A stretch of 64,000 nucleotides of DNA from NCBI GenBank assembly GCA_947487765.1, contig CANKXO010000001.1, forward strand, positions 620,001 through 684,000, written 5' to 3'. The position numbers were made by a program, and so were the translations under genes. Positions within the stretch are counted from its first letter, which is position 1; each line of letters starts with the position of its first letter. The notes beneath the pieces were generated by a model. It worked only from the letters and a program-made list of their open reading frames with translations, did not search any database and was not told the DNA's origin. Below are positions 1 to 8,607 of the stretch, in pieces. This DNA is from an uncultured Pseudomonadales bacterium (GTDB taxonomy: Bacteria; Pseudomonadota; Gammaproteobacteria; Pseudomonadales; Cellvibrionaceae).

Positions 1-2
1 CG

Positions 3-212
3 GCATCAATTGGTAATAATGATTATGTTGTTAAGTCTGAATTATCGCGGAATAATCGCCTAGACGATGATTTAGTGACCTTGTCTGAACAGTTTCCAAA
101 TCTTAAAAAGGACGATATTGTTTCATTTTCAGGTCTTGATAAGGAAAAAGGCGAAAGTATTGTCCGTATCCATTATGGTAGAGAAAGAAGTTTAGGCCAA
201 AAAATTATTTAG
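3..212 (+). CDS. C-terminal end of an unidentified protein (partial)
   Basis: An open frame enters from the left edge and stops with TAG at 210-212, giving about 69 residues. The end is hydrophilic and rich in Asp, Lys and Ser, with no transmembrane segment. It does not look like CcmD or CcmC, which usually precede ccmE. The stop lies about 90 bases before the ccmE start on the same strand. Function cannot be assigned from this fragment. Confidence 0.45.
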   Translation, partial: ASIGNNDYVVKSELSRNNRLDDDLVTLSEQFPNLKKDDIVSFSGLDKEKGESIVRIHYGRERSLGQKII

Positions 213-299
213 GTTTTGGCATAACGTTTTACAAAGGTTTTTAGCTACAATGTGCAGCAACAGTCAGTTCACTTTATATTCTGTGAAAAAGGTAATTTA

Positions 300-755
300 A
301 TGCATCCAGTTCGTAAACAGCGTCTATTTCTTGTTCTTTTTATCGTCGTTTTTTCCAGTATCGCTATATTGTTAATGACGTATGCCCTACGAGAAAATAT
401 TAATTTGTTTTACCCACCGAGTAAGATTGTAGCGGGTGAGGCACCTATCGAGAGAACCATTCGTGCAGGTGGTTGTGTTTTAGCAGGCACTGTTACACGT
501 TCAACTAAAAACTTGGATGTTAGTTTTCGTATTACGGATGGCGCTGCCGATATGCAAGTCAATTATAATGGTATTTTGCCGGACTTATTTGCCGAGGGTG
601 AAGCAGTGGTTGTTAATGGAAAGCTATCACAAGCTGGTGAATTCAATGCAACGGAAGTGTTGGCTAAGCATGATGAAAACTACATGCCACCTGAAGTCGC
701 TGAAGCGATGAAAGAAGCGGGTACTCTGCATCAGGAAACCTGCGACATTATCTAA
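300..755 (+). CDS. ccmE: Cytochrome c-type biogenesis protein CcmE (periplasmic haem chaperone)
   Basis: CcmE receives haem from CcmABCD, binds it covalently on a histidine, and passes it to the CcmF/H ligase in the periplasm. The 151-residue product has an N-terminal membrane anchor (about residues 9-28), the conserved GCVLAGTVTR strand near residue 59, and the haem-binding motif LAKHDENY with His124 and Tyr128, equivalent to His130/Tyr134 in E. coli. The ATG at 300 is preceded by AAGG at a good distance; an in-frame GTG at 252 would add 16 residues and is less likely. ccmF lies 2.8 kb downstream, separated by an unrelated lipoprotein gene. The usual ccmABCD genes are not seen just upstream. 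Confidence 0.93.
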   Translation: MHPVRKQRLFLVLFIVVFSSIAILLMTYALRENINLFYPPSKIVAGEAPIERTIRAGGCVLAGTVTRSTKNLDVSFRITDGAADMQVNYNGILPDLFAEGEAVVVNGKLSQAGEFNATEVLAKHDENYMPPEVAEAMKEAGTLHQETCDII

Positions 756-765
756 ATGCTTAGGA

Positions 766-813
766 ATAACTCACTAGAACTAGTTAGTAGCATCACTAGT
801 TCTAGTGAGTTAT
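766..813. repeat. Perfect 19-bp inverted repeat downstream of ccmE
   Basis: Arms 766-784 and 795-813 are exact reverse complements, separated by a 10-base loop (785-794). Each arm itself contains ACTAGT. It starts 10 bases after the ccmE stop, so it could end the ccmE transcript, but it is AT-rich and has no clear T-tract. It could also be a protein-binding palindrome or the scar of an insertion. Confidence 0.7.
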
Positions 814-1066
814 GAGCACTATTCTTTTATTGTGGCTTTAAACGCCAGCCTATTCTGTTAGTATCCTTTCAAATAATATCTCCTAAAACGAATTGCTAAA
901 ATGTAGTTGTAACCTGTTTGGGTTTTCAGCTTTGATTTTGGTGCTTCCATAAATTATCAGATTATTCATTTTTAATTAGGAGCTAGATAAAAATATTCTA
1001 TTTCAATCTCTGCGCTGCATTTATTTAGCAGTATCAAAGCAGCCTTCACATTTAAGGAGAAATAAC
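814..1066. other. Intergenic region before the FG-GAP lipoprotein gene
   Basis: About 250 AT-rich bases after the ccmE hairpin with no convincing ORF. A strong Shine-Dalgarno (AAGGAG near 1054-1059) sits at the right edge ahead of the ATG at 1067. This stretch probably holds that gene's own promoter, but I cannot pick -35/-10 boxes with confidence. Confidence 0.4.
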
Positions 1067-3409
1067 ATGAAGGTTATTAATATCAAAGCAATAGTCAAGA
1101 ATCGAGTATCAATTAGTTTACTGAGTTTTTTCATGCTACTCGTTGGTTGTGAAAGCGATCAGCGCTTGGAGCAAAGCCGTTTAGATGATTTTGGGCGCTT
1201 TGGGCGTTCGGTAGATATATCCATTTTTACAGCTGTGGTTGGTGCTTATCAAGAGTCAAATGGTGCCGCAGAAGGTGCTGCTTATGTTTACACTCGTAGA
1301 GATAATACCTGGTCAATTCAAGCAAGATTAGAATCTCCAACCCCGGGTGATGAACAATTTGGTGATGCTGTTGCTGTTTCAGGGTCGATTATTGCTGTTG
1401 GAGCCCCTTTAGATAATCAGCCTGGGGCGTTTCGTTCTGGGTCGGTGTACCTTTATCAACGTGATGCGGATAATAATTGGAGTCATCTTCAAACATTGAG
1501 CTCTCCTTTACCTCATGAAGCCTGGGAGGCTTTTGGTATTTCAGTTTCTCTTGATGGAGATATTTTAGTCGTTGGTGCGGTTGATCGCGATCAAGGGGCT
1601 GCTACTAATGCGGGTGCAGCGTTTGTTTATGAACGTAATGGGGGTGTTTTTAGTTTAAGTGGTAATTTAGCTGCTCCATCTCCCAATGCGTCTGATAAGT
1701 TTGGCTCTCGTGTTGAAGTTGCCGGTAATACTATTGCGGTGAGTGCAGTGAGACGGGACTCACCGAACGGTGATGATATAGGAACGGTTTTTGTTTATGA
1801 ACGTAACCGAGGTGGATTTTCATTAGCTCAAACTTTGGTTGCTAGTGATGCAGCTGAAGATGATATTTTCGGTACAGGTATTGCGCTTTTTGAAAACAAC
1901 GATGGTTCACGGCGTCTAGTTATAGGGGCAGAAAGCGCTGATGTTGGTGCTAATAATAATGCAGGTGCTGCTTATGTATTTGATGCTCCTGTAGCGGGTG
2001 GCTTTGTTCAAACGGCCAAACTTGTGGCGTCTGATGGTGCACCTAACGATATCTTTGGAACCGATGTTGCACTCTGGAACGATACTATTCTTGTTGGAGC
2101 ATCAGGCTCCGATGATGTTATTGCTGGATCAGGCGCAGCCTATATCTTTCAATTAGAAGCGGGTATTTGGGTAGAAGAAGATAAATTGACGGTACTTGCT
2201 TCAAGCCAAAATGCCTTTATGGGTTCAGCAGTGGATATATGGGGTGCAGGGCATGTTTTATTGGGTGCAACTGGAGAGGAGATAGGTACATCATTAACGG
2301 ATACAGGTGCTGTGCAGGCCTTTCGACGTAATTCAGGAGGAGATTGGTTGCCTAGTCATACTTTAGCTGCTGCGGGTTTTAATTCCCCAGATACTTATGG
2401 CAGAACAATGGCGATGACCAATACCCACTTGATTGCTTCAGGTTTTGACCGTGCAGATATCTATAGGCTTGATCTCGATGGCTATTCGCTCGAACAGTCA
2501 TTGAGTGCAATAGCAAGTAGTCAGATATTTGCAGCAAGTATTGATGAGACAACGGCTGCTGTATTCGGTAAGCGCGTTGGAGGTGGTGCTATTGGTTATG
2601 TTGAAGTATTTACTAATACTAGTGGTGAGTGGGTGCAGGAACAATTATTTGATCCTGATCTAGTTTCTACGGCTTTTCCTAATGAATCTGCAAATAGTGG
2701 CGTAATTGATATTGAAGGAGACACTCTCGTAATCGGAGCGAGACGTTGGAATGGGGGTGATGGCCGGGTTTTCATTTATGAGCGTGACAACGGTATCTGG
2801 GCCCAACAGCAAATGTTTACTTCACCGCAGGCTATCGGCAACTTTGATATGAATTATGGTAATGCTATTGCACTGGATGGTGACTGGTTGGCTGTTGCAG
2901 AAGTCCCTTCATCGGGTATTCCAAGTAGTCCTCGCAATGGTAATGTCTTTATTTATCAACGTATTAATGGCGAATTTATTGAACAGCAAATCTTGAGTGA
3001 AGCCGTACCTTCGCCTCTGGATCACTATGGTCAAAGTATTGCACTTCATGATGACTTATTAGCGGTATATGGCCCAAATACAGGTACTGTTTATGTTTAT
3101 CGACGTATCAATGGAATTTATACGGAAGTTTGGAGTCAGGTTATAAGTGCCGGTAGTCTCGCTTTAACCAGTGACCAATTAGTCATTGGTGTACCTAGTA
3201 CCGATATCGATGGTGTCGTTGGTGTTGGGGAGGTGGTAACGTTTGATCGCCAACCTGATGATAGTTATATCGCCGGAGATACTTTTCAGGCGCCTGATAA
3301 CGAATCTGGCCTTGGTTTGGGGAGAACGATTGTTACGGATGACAACCGCATAGTGGTGTCTACGGGAACAGGTACCGGAGGGCAAAGAGCTTACGTATTT
3401 AACTTCTAA
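1067..3409 (+). CDS. FG-GAP repeat beta-propeller lipoprotein
   Basis: A 780-residue protein with a lipoprotein signal: a basic N-terminus, a hydrophobic stretch (about residues 16-27) and a lipobox LLVGC, so it should be exported and lipid-anchored. The rest is one repeat type: FG-x-x-V/I strand, an (A/V)VGA strand, then a G(A/S)(A/V)(Y/F)VY strand about every 50-60 residues. I count about 14 units, enough for two seven-bladed propellers or one long array. Such proteins usually bind proteins or polysaccharides at the cell surface. The gene is flanked by hairpins on both sides and interrupts the ccmE-ccmF order. It has its own AAGGAG ribosome site. Its ligand is unknown. Confidence 0.8.
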   Translation: MKVINIKAIVKNRVSISLLSFFMLLVGCESDQRLEQSRLDDFGRFGRSVDISIFTAVVGAYQESNGAAEGAAYVYTRRDNTWSIQARLESPTPGDEQFGDAVAVSGSIIAVGAPLDNQPGAFRSGSVYLYQRDADNNWSHLQTLSSPLPHEAWEAFGISVSLDGDILVVGAVDRDQGAATNAGAAFVYERNGGVFSLSGNLAAPSPNASDKFGSRVEVAGNTIAVSAVRRDSPNGDDIGTVFVYERNRGGFSLAQTLVASDAAEDDIFGTGIALFENNDGSRRLVIGAESADVGANNNAGAAYVFDAPVAGGFVQTAKLVASDGAPNDIFGTDVALWNDTILVGASGSDDVIAGSGAAYIFQLEAGIWVEEDKLTVLASSQNAFMGSAVDIWGAGHVLLGATGEEIGTSLTDTGAVQAFRRNSGGDWLPSHTLAAAGFNSPDTYGRTMAMTNTHLIASGFDRADIYRLDLDGYSLEQSLSAIASSQIFAASIDETTAAVFGKRVGGGAIGYVEVFTNTSGEWVQEQLFDPDLVSTAFPNESANSGVIDIEGDTLVIGARRWNGGDGRVFIYERDNGIWAQQQMFTSPQAIGNFDMNYGNAIALDGDWLAVAEVPSSGIPSSPRNGNVFIYQRINGEFIEQQILSEAVPSPLDHYGQSIALHDDLLAVYGPNTGTVYVYRRINGIYTEVWSQVISAGSLALTSDQLVIGVPSTDIDGVVGVGEVVTFDRQPDDSYIAGDTFQAPDNESGLGLGRTIVTDDNRIVVSTGTGTGGQRAYVFNF

Positions 3410-3434
3410 GAACCTTTGCTGAATTATTAGAAGT

Positions 3435-3462
3435 ACACCCAAAAGATGAGTCTTTTGGGTGT
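3435..3462 (+). terminator. Hairpin after the FG-GAP gene
   Basis: A perfect 12-bp stem (3435-3446 with 3451-3462) closes a TGAG tetraloop, 26 bases after the stop codon. The T-tract is weak, so termination is likely but not certain. Confidence 0.6.
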
Positions 3463-3588
3463 TAACCTATTTGAGTGTTAATTTATGAAATCATGACCTG
3501 GTCTATTGTGTTAGAAACGCCAGTTAGCAATAATGGCTGCGCTTATTACTCCCACTAATTTTGATGTAACTATTTTTGATGTAATTCT

Positions 3589-5601
3589 ATGATTCCAGAA
3601 CTCGGCCACATAGCACTAATCATATCTTTTTGTCTCTTTTCATTGTTGTCTATTGTTCCCCTCTTTGGTGTTTACCAGAAAAATCACTTGTTGATGTCAT
3701 CCAGCCGATCTCTGGCAACAGGTGGCTTCGTATTCATTTTGATGAGTTTTTTATGTCTGACATGGGCATTCCTGCAAGATGATTTCAGTGTTAAATATGT
3801 TGCTAATAATTCCAATAGCTTATTGCCTGATCATTATAAAGTCAGTGCAGTATGGGGTGGCCATGAGGGTTCACTATTGTTATGGGGCTTAATTCTCGCC
3901 GCTTGGGCATTTGCGGTTAGCATATTTAGTCGAAAGCTACCTTTAGATATGGTGGCTCTAGTCCTTGCTGTTATGGGTATGATTGCAGTGGGCTTTTTAT
4001 TATTTATGTTACTGACATCTAATCCGTTTGATCGCCTACTGCCACTTTCTCCCCAAGATGGCAGTGATTTAAACCCACTGCTTCAAGACCCTGGATTAAT
4101 TATCCATCCTCCTATGTTGTATATGGGTTATGTTGGTTTTTCTGTCGCCTTTGCGTTTGCTATTGCCGCACTTTTGTCTGGCCGTTTGGACAGTGCATGG
4201 GCACGTTGGTCTCGACCATGGACAACGGTTGCTTGGGGTTTCCTGACCATTGGTATTGCACTAGGCAGTTGGTGGGCTTATTACGAGCTTGGTTGGGGTG
4301 GCTGGTGGTTCTGGGATCCGGTCGAAAATGCGTCATTTATGCCTTGGCTAGTGGGTACGGCATTGATTCATTCTCTGGCCGTTACTGAGAAGCGTGGCGT
4401 GTTTAAAAGCTGGACGATATTACTAGCCATATTTGCCTTTGCCTTAAGTTTATTGGGGACATTTTTAGTGCGGTCTGGAGTGTTAACGTCTGTACATGCA
4501 TTTGCCAATGATCCAGAACGTGGTGTGTTCATTCTAGGCTTCCTTTTAGTTGTTGTTGGTGGCTCACTCACGTTGTATGCATTACGTGCACCTGTTGTTA
4601 AAAGTGTCACTAATTTTCAGTGGTTATCTCGAGAGACCTTTTTATTGATCAATAATATTTTATTGGTTGTTATTATGGTGACCGTATTATTGGGAACCTT
4701 GTACCCTTTATTCGCGGATGCATTAGGGTTAGGTAAAATATCAGTAGGCCCTCCTTATTTTAATTTCTTCTTTGTACCTTTTATGGCCATTCTTTGTTTG
4801 TTTATGGCGGTAGGGCCACTCTCTTTATGGAAAAAAACGAATGCTGACCGTTTATGGAAATCATTGAAGCATCCTTTAACAATAAGCCTTATTGTTGCAA
4901 TCGTATTTCCCTATATTTATGGCAGTATTTACGGAGAAGGGTATCAGTTCTCTGCAGCTTTAACAGTATTTGTTGCTGGCTGGGTAATTTTTGTCACAAT
5001 TGCTGATGTGTTTAATAAAACACGTAATGCTAATACACGCTTGCAAGGTTTACGTAAGTTGACGCGTAGCTACTACGGTATGGTGCTTGCTCATTTTGGC
5101 GTAGCCGTCACAGTCTTAGGCGCTTGTTTAAATACGATCTACAGTGATCAGCGTGATTTACGAATGGAGGTAGGGGAGCGTTTAGAATTAGGGCGTTATG
5201 AGTACCACTTTGTAGATGTGAAACAAATACGCGGCCCTAATTATTCTTCACAGGAAGGGCATATCCAAGTATTTTCCGACGGTCAGATGATCAGTGATCT
5301 TCACCCTGAGAAACGGCAATACTTTTCAACGAATGATATTATGACTGAAGCCGCTATTGATTCGGGCTTCTTTGGCGATCTTTATGTTGCGATGGGTGAG
5401 CCGTTAGGGAATAGTGAATCAGGTAAGGCAGCATGGGCTATACGTATTCACGATAAGCCTTTTGTTAATTGGATTTGGCTAGGTTCATTGTTGATGTCTT
5501 TTGGTGGGTTTTTAGCGATTAGTGATAAGCGCTATAGGCTTAAAAAGAAAGCTGCAACTAAACAAGCCAAGATGAAAGTTGATACTGCATTAGCAGATTA
5601 A
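3589..5601 (+). CDS. ccmF: Haem lyase CcmF, cytochrome c maturation
   Basis: CcmF is the large inner-membrane haem ligase subunit that takes haem from holo-CcmE and attaches it to apocytochrome c. The 670-residue product begins with the family-typical MIPELGH and contains about 14-15 hydrophobic helices. It has the WGGHEGS motif at 89-95 and the tryptophan-rich WWD region at about 232-252 (GWGGWWFWDPVENASFMPW), which binds haem on the periplasmic face. A large periplasmic loop precedes the last helix. Length is normal. The upstream ribosome site is weak. ccmG follows 71 bases later, but ccmE is separated from it by the FG-GAP gene. Confidence 0.96.
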   Translation: MIPELGHIALIISFCLFSLLSIVPLFGVYQKNHLLMSSSRSLATGGFVFILMSFLCLTWAFLQDDFSVKYVANNSNSLLPDHYKVSAVWGGHEGSLLLWGLILAAWAFAVSIFSRKLPLDMVALVLAVMGMIAVGFLLFMLLTSNPFDRLLPLSPQDGSDLNPLLQDPGLIIHPPMLYMGYVGFSVAFAFAIAALLSGRLDSAWARWSRPWTTVAWGFLTIGIALGSWWAYYELGWGGWWFWDPVENASFMPWLVGTALIHSLAVTEKRGVFKSWTILLAIFAFALSLLGTFLVRSGVLTSVHAFANDPERGVFILGFLLVVVGGSLTLYALRAPVVKSVTNFQWLSRETFLLINNILLVVIMVTVLLGTLYPLFADALGLGKISVGPPYFNFFFVPFMAILCLFMAVGPLSLWKKTNADRLWKSLKHPLTISLIVAIVFPYIYGSIYGEGYQFSAALTVFVAGWVIFVTIADVFNKTRNANTRLQGLRKLTRSYYGMVLAHFGVAVTVLGACLNTIYSDQRDLRMEVGERLELGRYEYHFVDVKQIRGPNYSSQEGHIQVFSDGQMISDLHPEKRQYFSTNDIMTEAAIDSGFFGDLYVAMGEPLGNSESGKAAWAIRIHDKPFVNWIWLGSLLMSFGGFLAISDKRYRLKKKAATKQAKMKVDTALAD

Positions 5602-5672
5602 TATTCAAAATTGACGCATCAAATAAATGATGCAAATTAGCTGTTTTAAGTAAACCAAATTTAAGAAAACTT

Positions 5673-6200
5673 ATGAGTCGTTTTAAATTATTTATACCTT
5701 TAATTATTTTTGTTGTCTTAGCGATGTTTTTTTGGAAAGGGTTATCACTTGACCCTAATGCCATGCCTTCGGCATTAATTGATAAAAGTTTCCCTGAGTT
5801 TTCTTTGCCACGTTTGCAGGATGAAACACAAATAACAACTAAAAAAGATTTGTTGGGTGACATTACTCTTGTAAATATATGGGCAACCTGGTGTGTGTCT
5901 TGCCGTGTAGAACACCCTTATCTAAATAAGTTAAAGGAACAGGGGGTTCGCATTGTTGGGCTGAATTATAAAGATGAGAGTAATGCTGCTCGACAATGGT
6001 TAACAGATTTAGGTAACCCTTATCAGTGGAATATTGTCGATACTGAAGGTAGGTTAGGTGTTGATTTAGGTGTATTTGGTGCACCAGAAACCTATATTCT
6101 AGATCCTCAAGGTGTGATTCGTTACAAACATGTTGGTGTTGTTGATCAACGTGTATGGGATGAAAAATTTCTTCCTGTTATTTCTCAAATAGAAAATTAG
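5673..6200 (+). CDS. ccmG: Thiol:disulfide interchange protein CcmG/DsbE
   Basis: A membrane-anchored periplasmic thioredoxin that keeps the apocytochrome c CXXCH thiols reduced for haem attachment. The 175-residue product has one N-terminal membrane helix (about 5-22) and an active site WCVSC at residues 73-77 (Cys74, Cys77) followed by RVEHP. It also has the conserved cis-Pro region GAPETYILD typical of DsbE. The usual active site is CVPC or CAPC, so Ser in place of Pro is slightly unusual. It follows ccmF on the same strand. No ccmH or ccmI follows: the next gene is on the other strand. Confidence 0.94.
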   Translation: MSRFKLFIPLIIFVVLAMFFWKGLSLDPNAMPSALIDKSFPEFSLPRLQDETQITTKKDLLGDITLVNIWATWCVSCRVEHPYLNKLKEQGVRIVGLNYKDESNAARQWLTDLGNPYQWNIVDTEGRLGVDLGVFGAPETYILDPQGVIRYKHVGVVDQRVWDEKFLPVISQIEN

Positions 6201-6261
6201 TTTTTATTGATTTATTTTTGTTGCCTATTTTTATAAAAACTACAATTTCTCAATAGCAAAC

Positions 6262-6292
6262 CCAATGTTACTTTTTAGAAAAGCAACATTGG
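6262..6292. terminator. Hairpin between the convergent ccmG and metE-like genes
   Basis: Stem of 8 bp (6262-6269 with 6285-6292), one A/C mismatch, then 5 more pairs (6271-6275 with 6279-6283) around a TAG loop. It sits between two converging genes and could end both transcripts. T-tracts are poor on both sides. Confidence 0.6.
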
Positions 6293-6302
6293 ATACCTTA
6301 GC

Positions 6303-7565
6303 TTAACTTGCTTTCTTCGCATAGCCTGATTGGTCTGTTATCAATGATCCTTCAATCTGATTAATGATTTTTTGAAGACGAGGATTATGCGTTTTGGGTG
6401 ATTGCTGGCGTTGTTTAATAGCTTGTCGATTATTCTCTAAATCTACAGCAACCGCTTCTCTTCCTTGGTTTAATGCGGTTGCCAGTGTTTCTAACTCATT
6501 AAGTTTTTGTGTTGCAAATGCCAGCCAACATTTAACTTCTGGCTCTAATGTTTTTTCATTGTCTAGATTAACCGGTACATCTAATAGCGAACAAGAGGGA
6601 GCTAGCCATAAGGGATTGTGTAGTCGTTGCTTGAGAGGCTCTAGCCAATCCAATACAGCATTAAGATCTGTTTTCCAAATATTACGGCCATCAATAATAC
6701 CGAGAGACAGCACTTTATGATTGGGTAACCAGTCGGCAATAGGCCTTACTTCATCATGAGCATTAATGCTGTCCAGATGCAAACCTTGAACGGGCAGATT
6801 ACAGGCTAACTGTAAGTTTCCTTGTAATTTACCAAAATAAGTCGCAAGTAATATATTAATTCCGGTGCCTTTCAGTCGATGATAGGCAAGGTCGAATGCA
6901 TGCTTCCAGTTATTATCTAATTCGGTTGTTAATATAGGTTCATCAATTTGTACCCATTCGACCCCTTGCTCGCTTAATGTATTTAATAATTCTTTGTAAA
7001 CAGGTAGTAATTCCTCCAGCAAATCGAGCTTATTACCATTCTTAATGTTTCCCAACCACAAATAAGTAATTGGACCGATAATAACGGGTTTTATTTTAGA
7101 TGTATCTAGTTGTTGTGACGCTTCAATAATTTGGGAAACTAAGCGAGTCGCATCTAGCTTAAATCTTGTGCCAGCATTGAATTCGGGCACGATATAGTGG
7201 TAATTGCTATCAAACCATGTCGCTATGTCACTTGTGGGAATGACTTGCTCAGTTTTGCTTTTTGAAGAAAGTCCATGAGCGACACGAAAGTAATTATCAA
7301 GGGCATGACCTTCCAACCCTTTTAAACACTCTGGCAAATTCCCTAGAGTAACACTCATATCTAATACTTGGTCATACAGTGAAAAGTCACCAACGGGTAT
7401 CAGAGTGATGTCTGATTGCTGTTGCCAATTATTCTGTCGTAACTCACGTGCAGACTTGTCAAGTTTGCTTGCTGATGATTGGCCTTGCCAGAAAGCTTCT
7501 AATGCAAACTTAAGCTCACGATGTGCTCCAATACGGGGAAAGCCTAGATTGTGTGTAATGACCAT
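6303..7565 (-). CDS. MetE-like protein consisting only of the N-terminal methionine synthase domain
   Basis: The 420 residues align by eye along the whole N-terminal (beta-alpha)8 barrel of cobalamin-independent methionine synthase MetE. Matching segments are LGFPRIGAHRELK at the start, LPVGDFSLYDQVL, NYHYIVPEF, WVQIDEP, LPVQGLHLD and LAPSCSLL. E. coli MetE has 753 residues; this one stops in the linker before the C-terminal barrel, which carries the zinc and homocysteine site. Only about 100 bases remain before ccmG, so the second half is absent, not frameshifted. It cannot be a complete enzyme alone. It may partner a separate C-terminal barrel, act in folate binding, or be a stable remnant. 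It diverges from metR, with a MetR box between them. Confidence 0.85.
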   Translation of the reverse strand: MVITHNLGFPRIGAHRELKFALEAFWQGQSSASKLDKSARELRQNNWQQQSDITLIPVGDFSLYDQVLDMSVTLGNLPECLKGLEGHALDNYFRVAHGLSSKSKTEQVIPTSDIATWFDSNYHYIVPEFNAGTRFKLDATRLVSQIIEASQQLDTSKIKPVIIGPITYLWLGNIKNGNKLDLLEELLPVYKELLNTLSEQGVEWVQIDEPILTTELDNNWKHAFDLAYHRLKGTGINILLATYFGKLQGNLQLACNLPVQGLHLDSINAHDEVRPIADWLPNHKVLSLGIIDGRNIWKTDLNAVLDWLEPLKQRLHNPLWLAPSCSLLDVPVNLDNEKTLEPEVKCWLAFATQKLNELETLATALNQGREAVAVDLENNRQAIKQRQQSPKTHNPRLQKIINQIEGSLITDQSGYAKKAS

Positions 7566-7651
7566 ACTTGTTCCAAAATAGTAAAAATATCGAAGGGGGT
7601 TATTTTAGGGATTCCATATGATGAAAAATAATGGTAAAAATGCATGTATCA

Positions 7652-7666
7652 ATGAATTACATTCAT
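7652..7666. promoter_or_regulatory. MetR-binding box
   Basis: TGAATTACATTCA at 7653-7665 is an exact match to the MetR consensus TGAA-N5-TTCA, extended by A/T to a 15-base palindrome. It lies between the divergent metE-like and metR genes, 18 bases before the metR ATG, where it could serve activation of the metE-like gene and autoregulation. Confidence 0.8.
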
Positions 7667-7683
7667 AGTTTGGGAAGGTAGAT

Positions 7684-8580
7684 ATGCTTGAGCGCCACCA
7701 TTTGGCCATTATTCGTGAGGTAAGTCGTCAAGGAACATTAACCGAGGCAGCGAATTTTTTGTGTTTAACGCAATCAGCCCTCAGTCACGCAATTAAAAAG
7801 CTAGAGCAAAGCATTGAGACACAAATATGGATAAAAGAGGGTAGAACATTATCGTGGACTCAGGCCGGTAAATCTTTGTTAGAGCTGGCAGAAAGAATCT
7901 TGCCTCAGTTTGAGTATGCTGAAGAATTAATGCAACAGTATGCTACAGGGCATCGAGGTAACCTGCGTATTGGTATGGAGTGCCATCCCTGCTATCAATG
8001 GTTGCTAAAAACAGTTTCCCCATTTTTAGACAAATGGCCGAATGTTGATATTGATGTCAAACAGAAATTTCAATTCGGTGGTATTGGTGCGCTTTTAAGC
8101 TATGATATTGACTTGTTAATTACTCCTGATCCTATCCTGCAAAAAGGCTTACATTTTACGCCAGTCTTTGATTATGAGCTGGTGCTTGTGGTGAATAATA
8201 AGCATCATTTGGCCAGAGAAAAAACGATAGAACCCGAGCAATTGATCACTGAAACATTGATTACTTACCCTGTAACAACGGAGAGACTAGATATCTTCAG
8301 CCAGTTTTTATTACCTAAAAACTGTATGCCACATAAACACAAGACTATCGAGACGACTGATATTATGCTGCAAATGGTCTCGGCAGGTCGTGGGGTTACT
8401 GCTTTACCGAGTTGGCTAATTGATGAATATGTTGAACGCTTATCCTTGAGTTATGTAAAGCTGGGAAGAAAAGGGATACACAAGCATATTTACATCGGTA
8501 TGAGGGAAACGGATATAGCTATTGATTACATTCACGACTTTATGAAGCAAGCCAAGATGAAGGTACTTCTTAATGAGTAG
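7684..8580 (+). CDS. metR: LysR-type regulator MetR
   Basis: The 298-residue product has the LysR N-terminal winged helix-turn-helix (about 1-60, with TLTEAANFLCLTQSALSHAI) and a periplasmic-binding-like effector domain. MetR-specific landmarks are visible: a MECHPCYQWL segment matching ECHSCIQWL in E. coli, FDYELVLV, ETLITYPV, RLDIFSQFL and ALPSWLI. MetR activates metE and other methionine genes, with homocysteine as coactivator. Its position divergent from a metE-like gene with a shared TGAA-N5-TTCA box supports this. The start is the first ATG after GGAAGG. Confidence 0.9.
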   Translation: MLERHHLAIIREVSRQGTLTEAANFLCLTQSALSHAIKKLEQSIETQIWIKEGRTLSWTQAGKSLLELAERILPQFEYAEELMQQYATGHRGNLRIGMECHPCYQWLLKTVSPFLDKWPNVDIDVKQKFQFGGIGALLSYDIDLLITPDPILQKGLHFTPVFDYELVLVVNNKHHLAREKTIEPEQLITETLITYPVTTERLDIFSQFLLPKNCMPHKHKTIETTDIMLQMVSAGRGVTALPSWLIDEYVERLSLSYVKLGRKGIHKHIYIGMRETDIAIDYIHDFMKQAKMKVLLNE

Positions 8581-8607
8581 CTATTCACTAAAGGCGCCTA
8601 GCTAATC

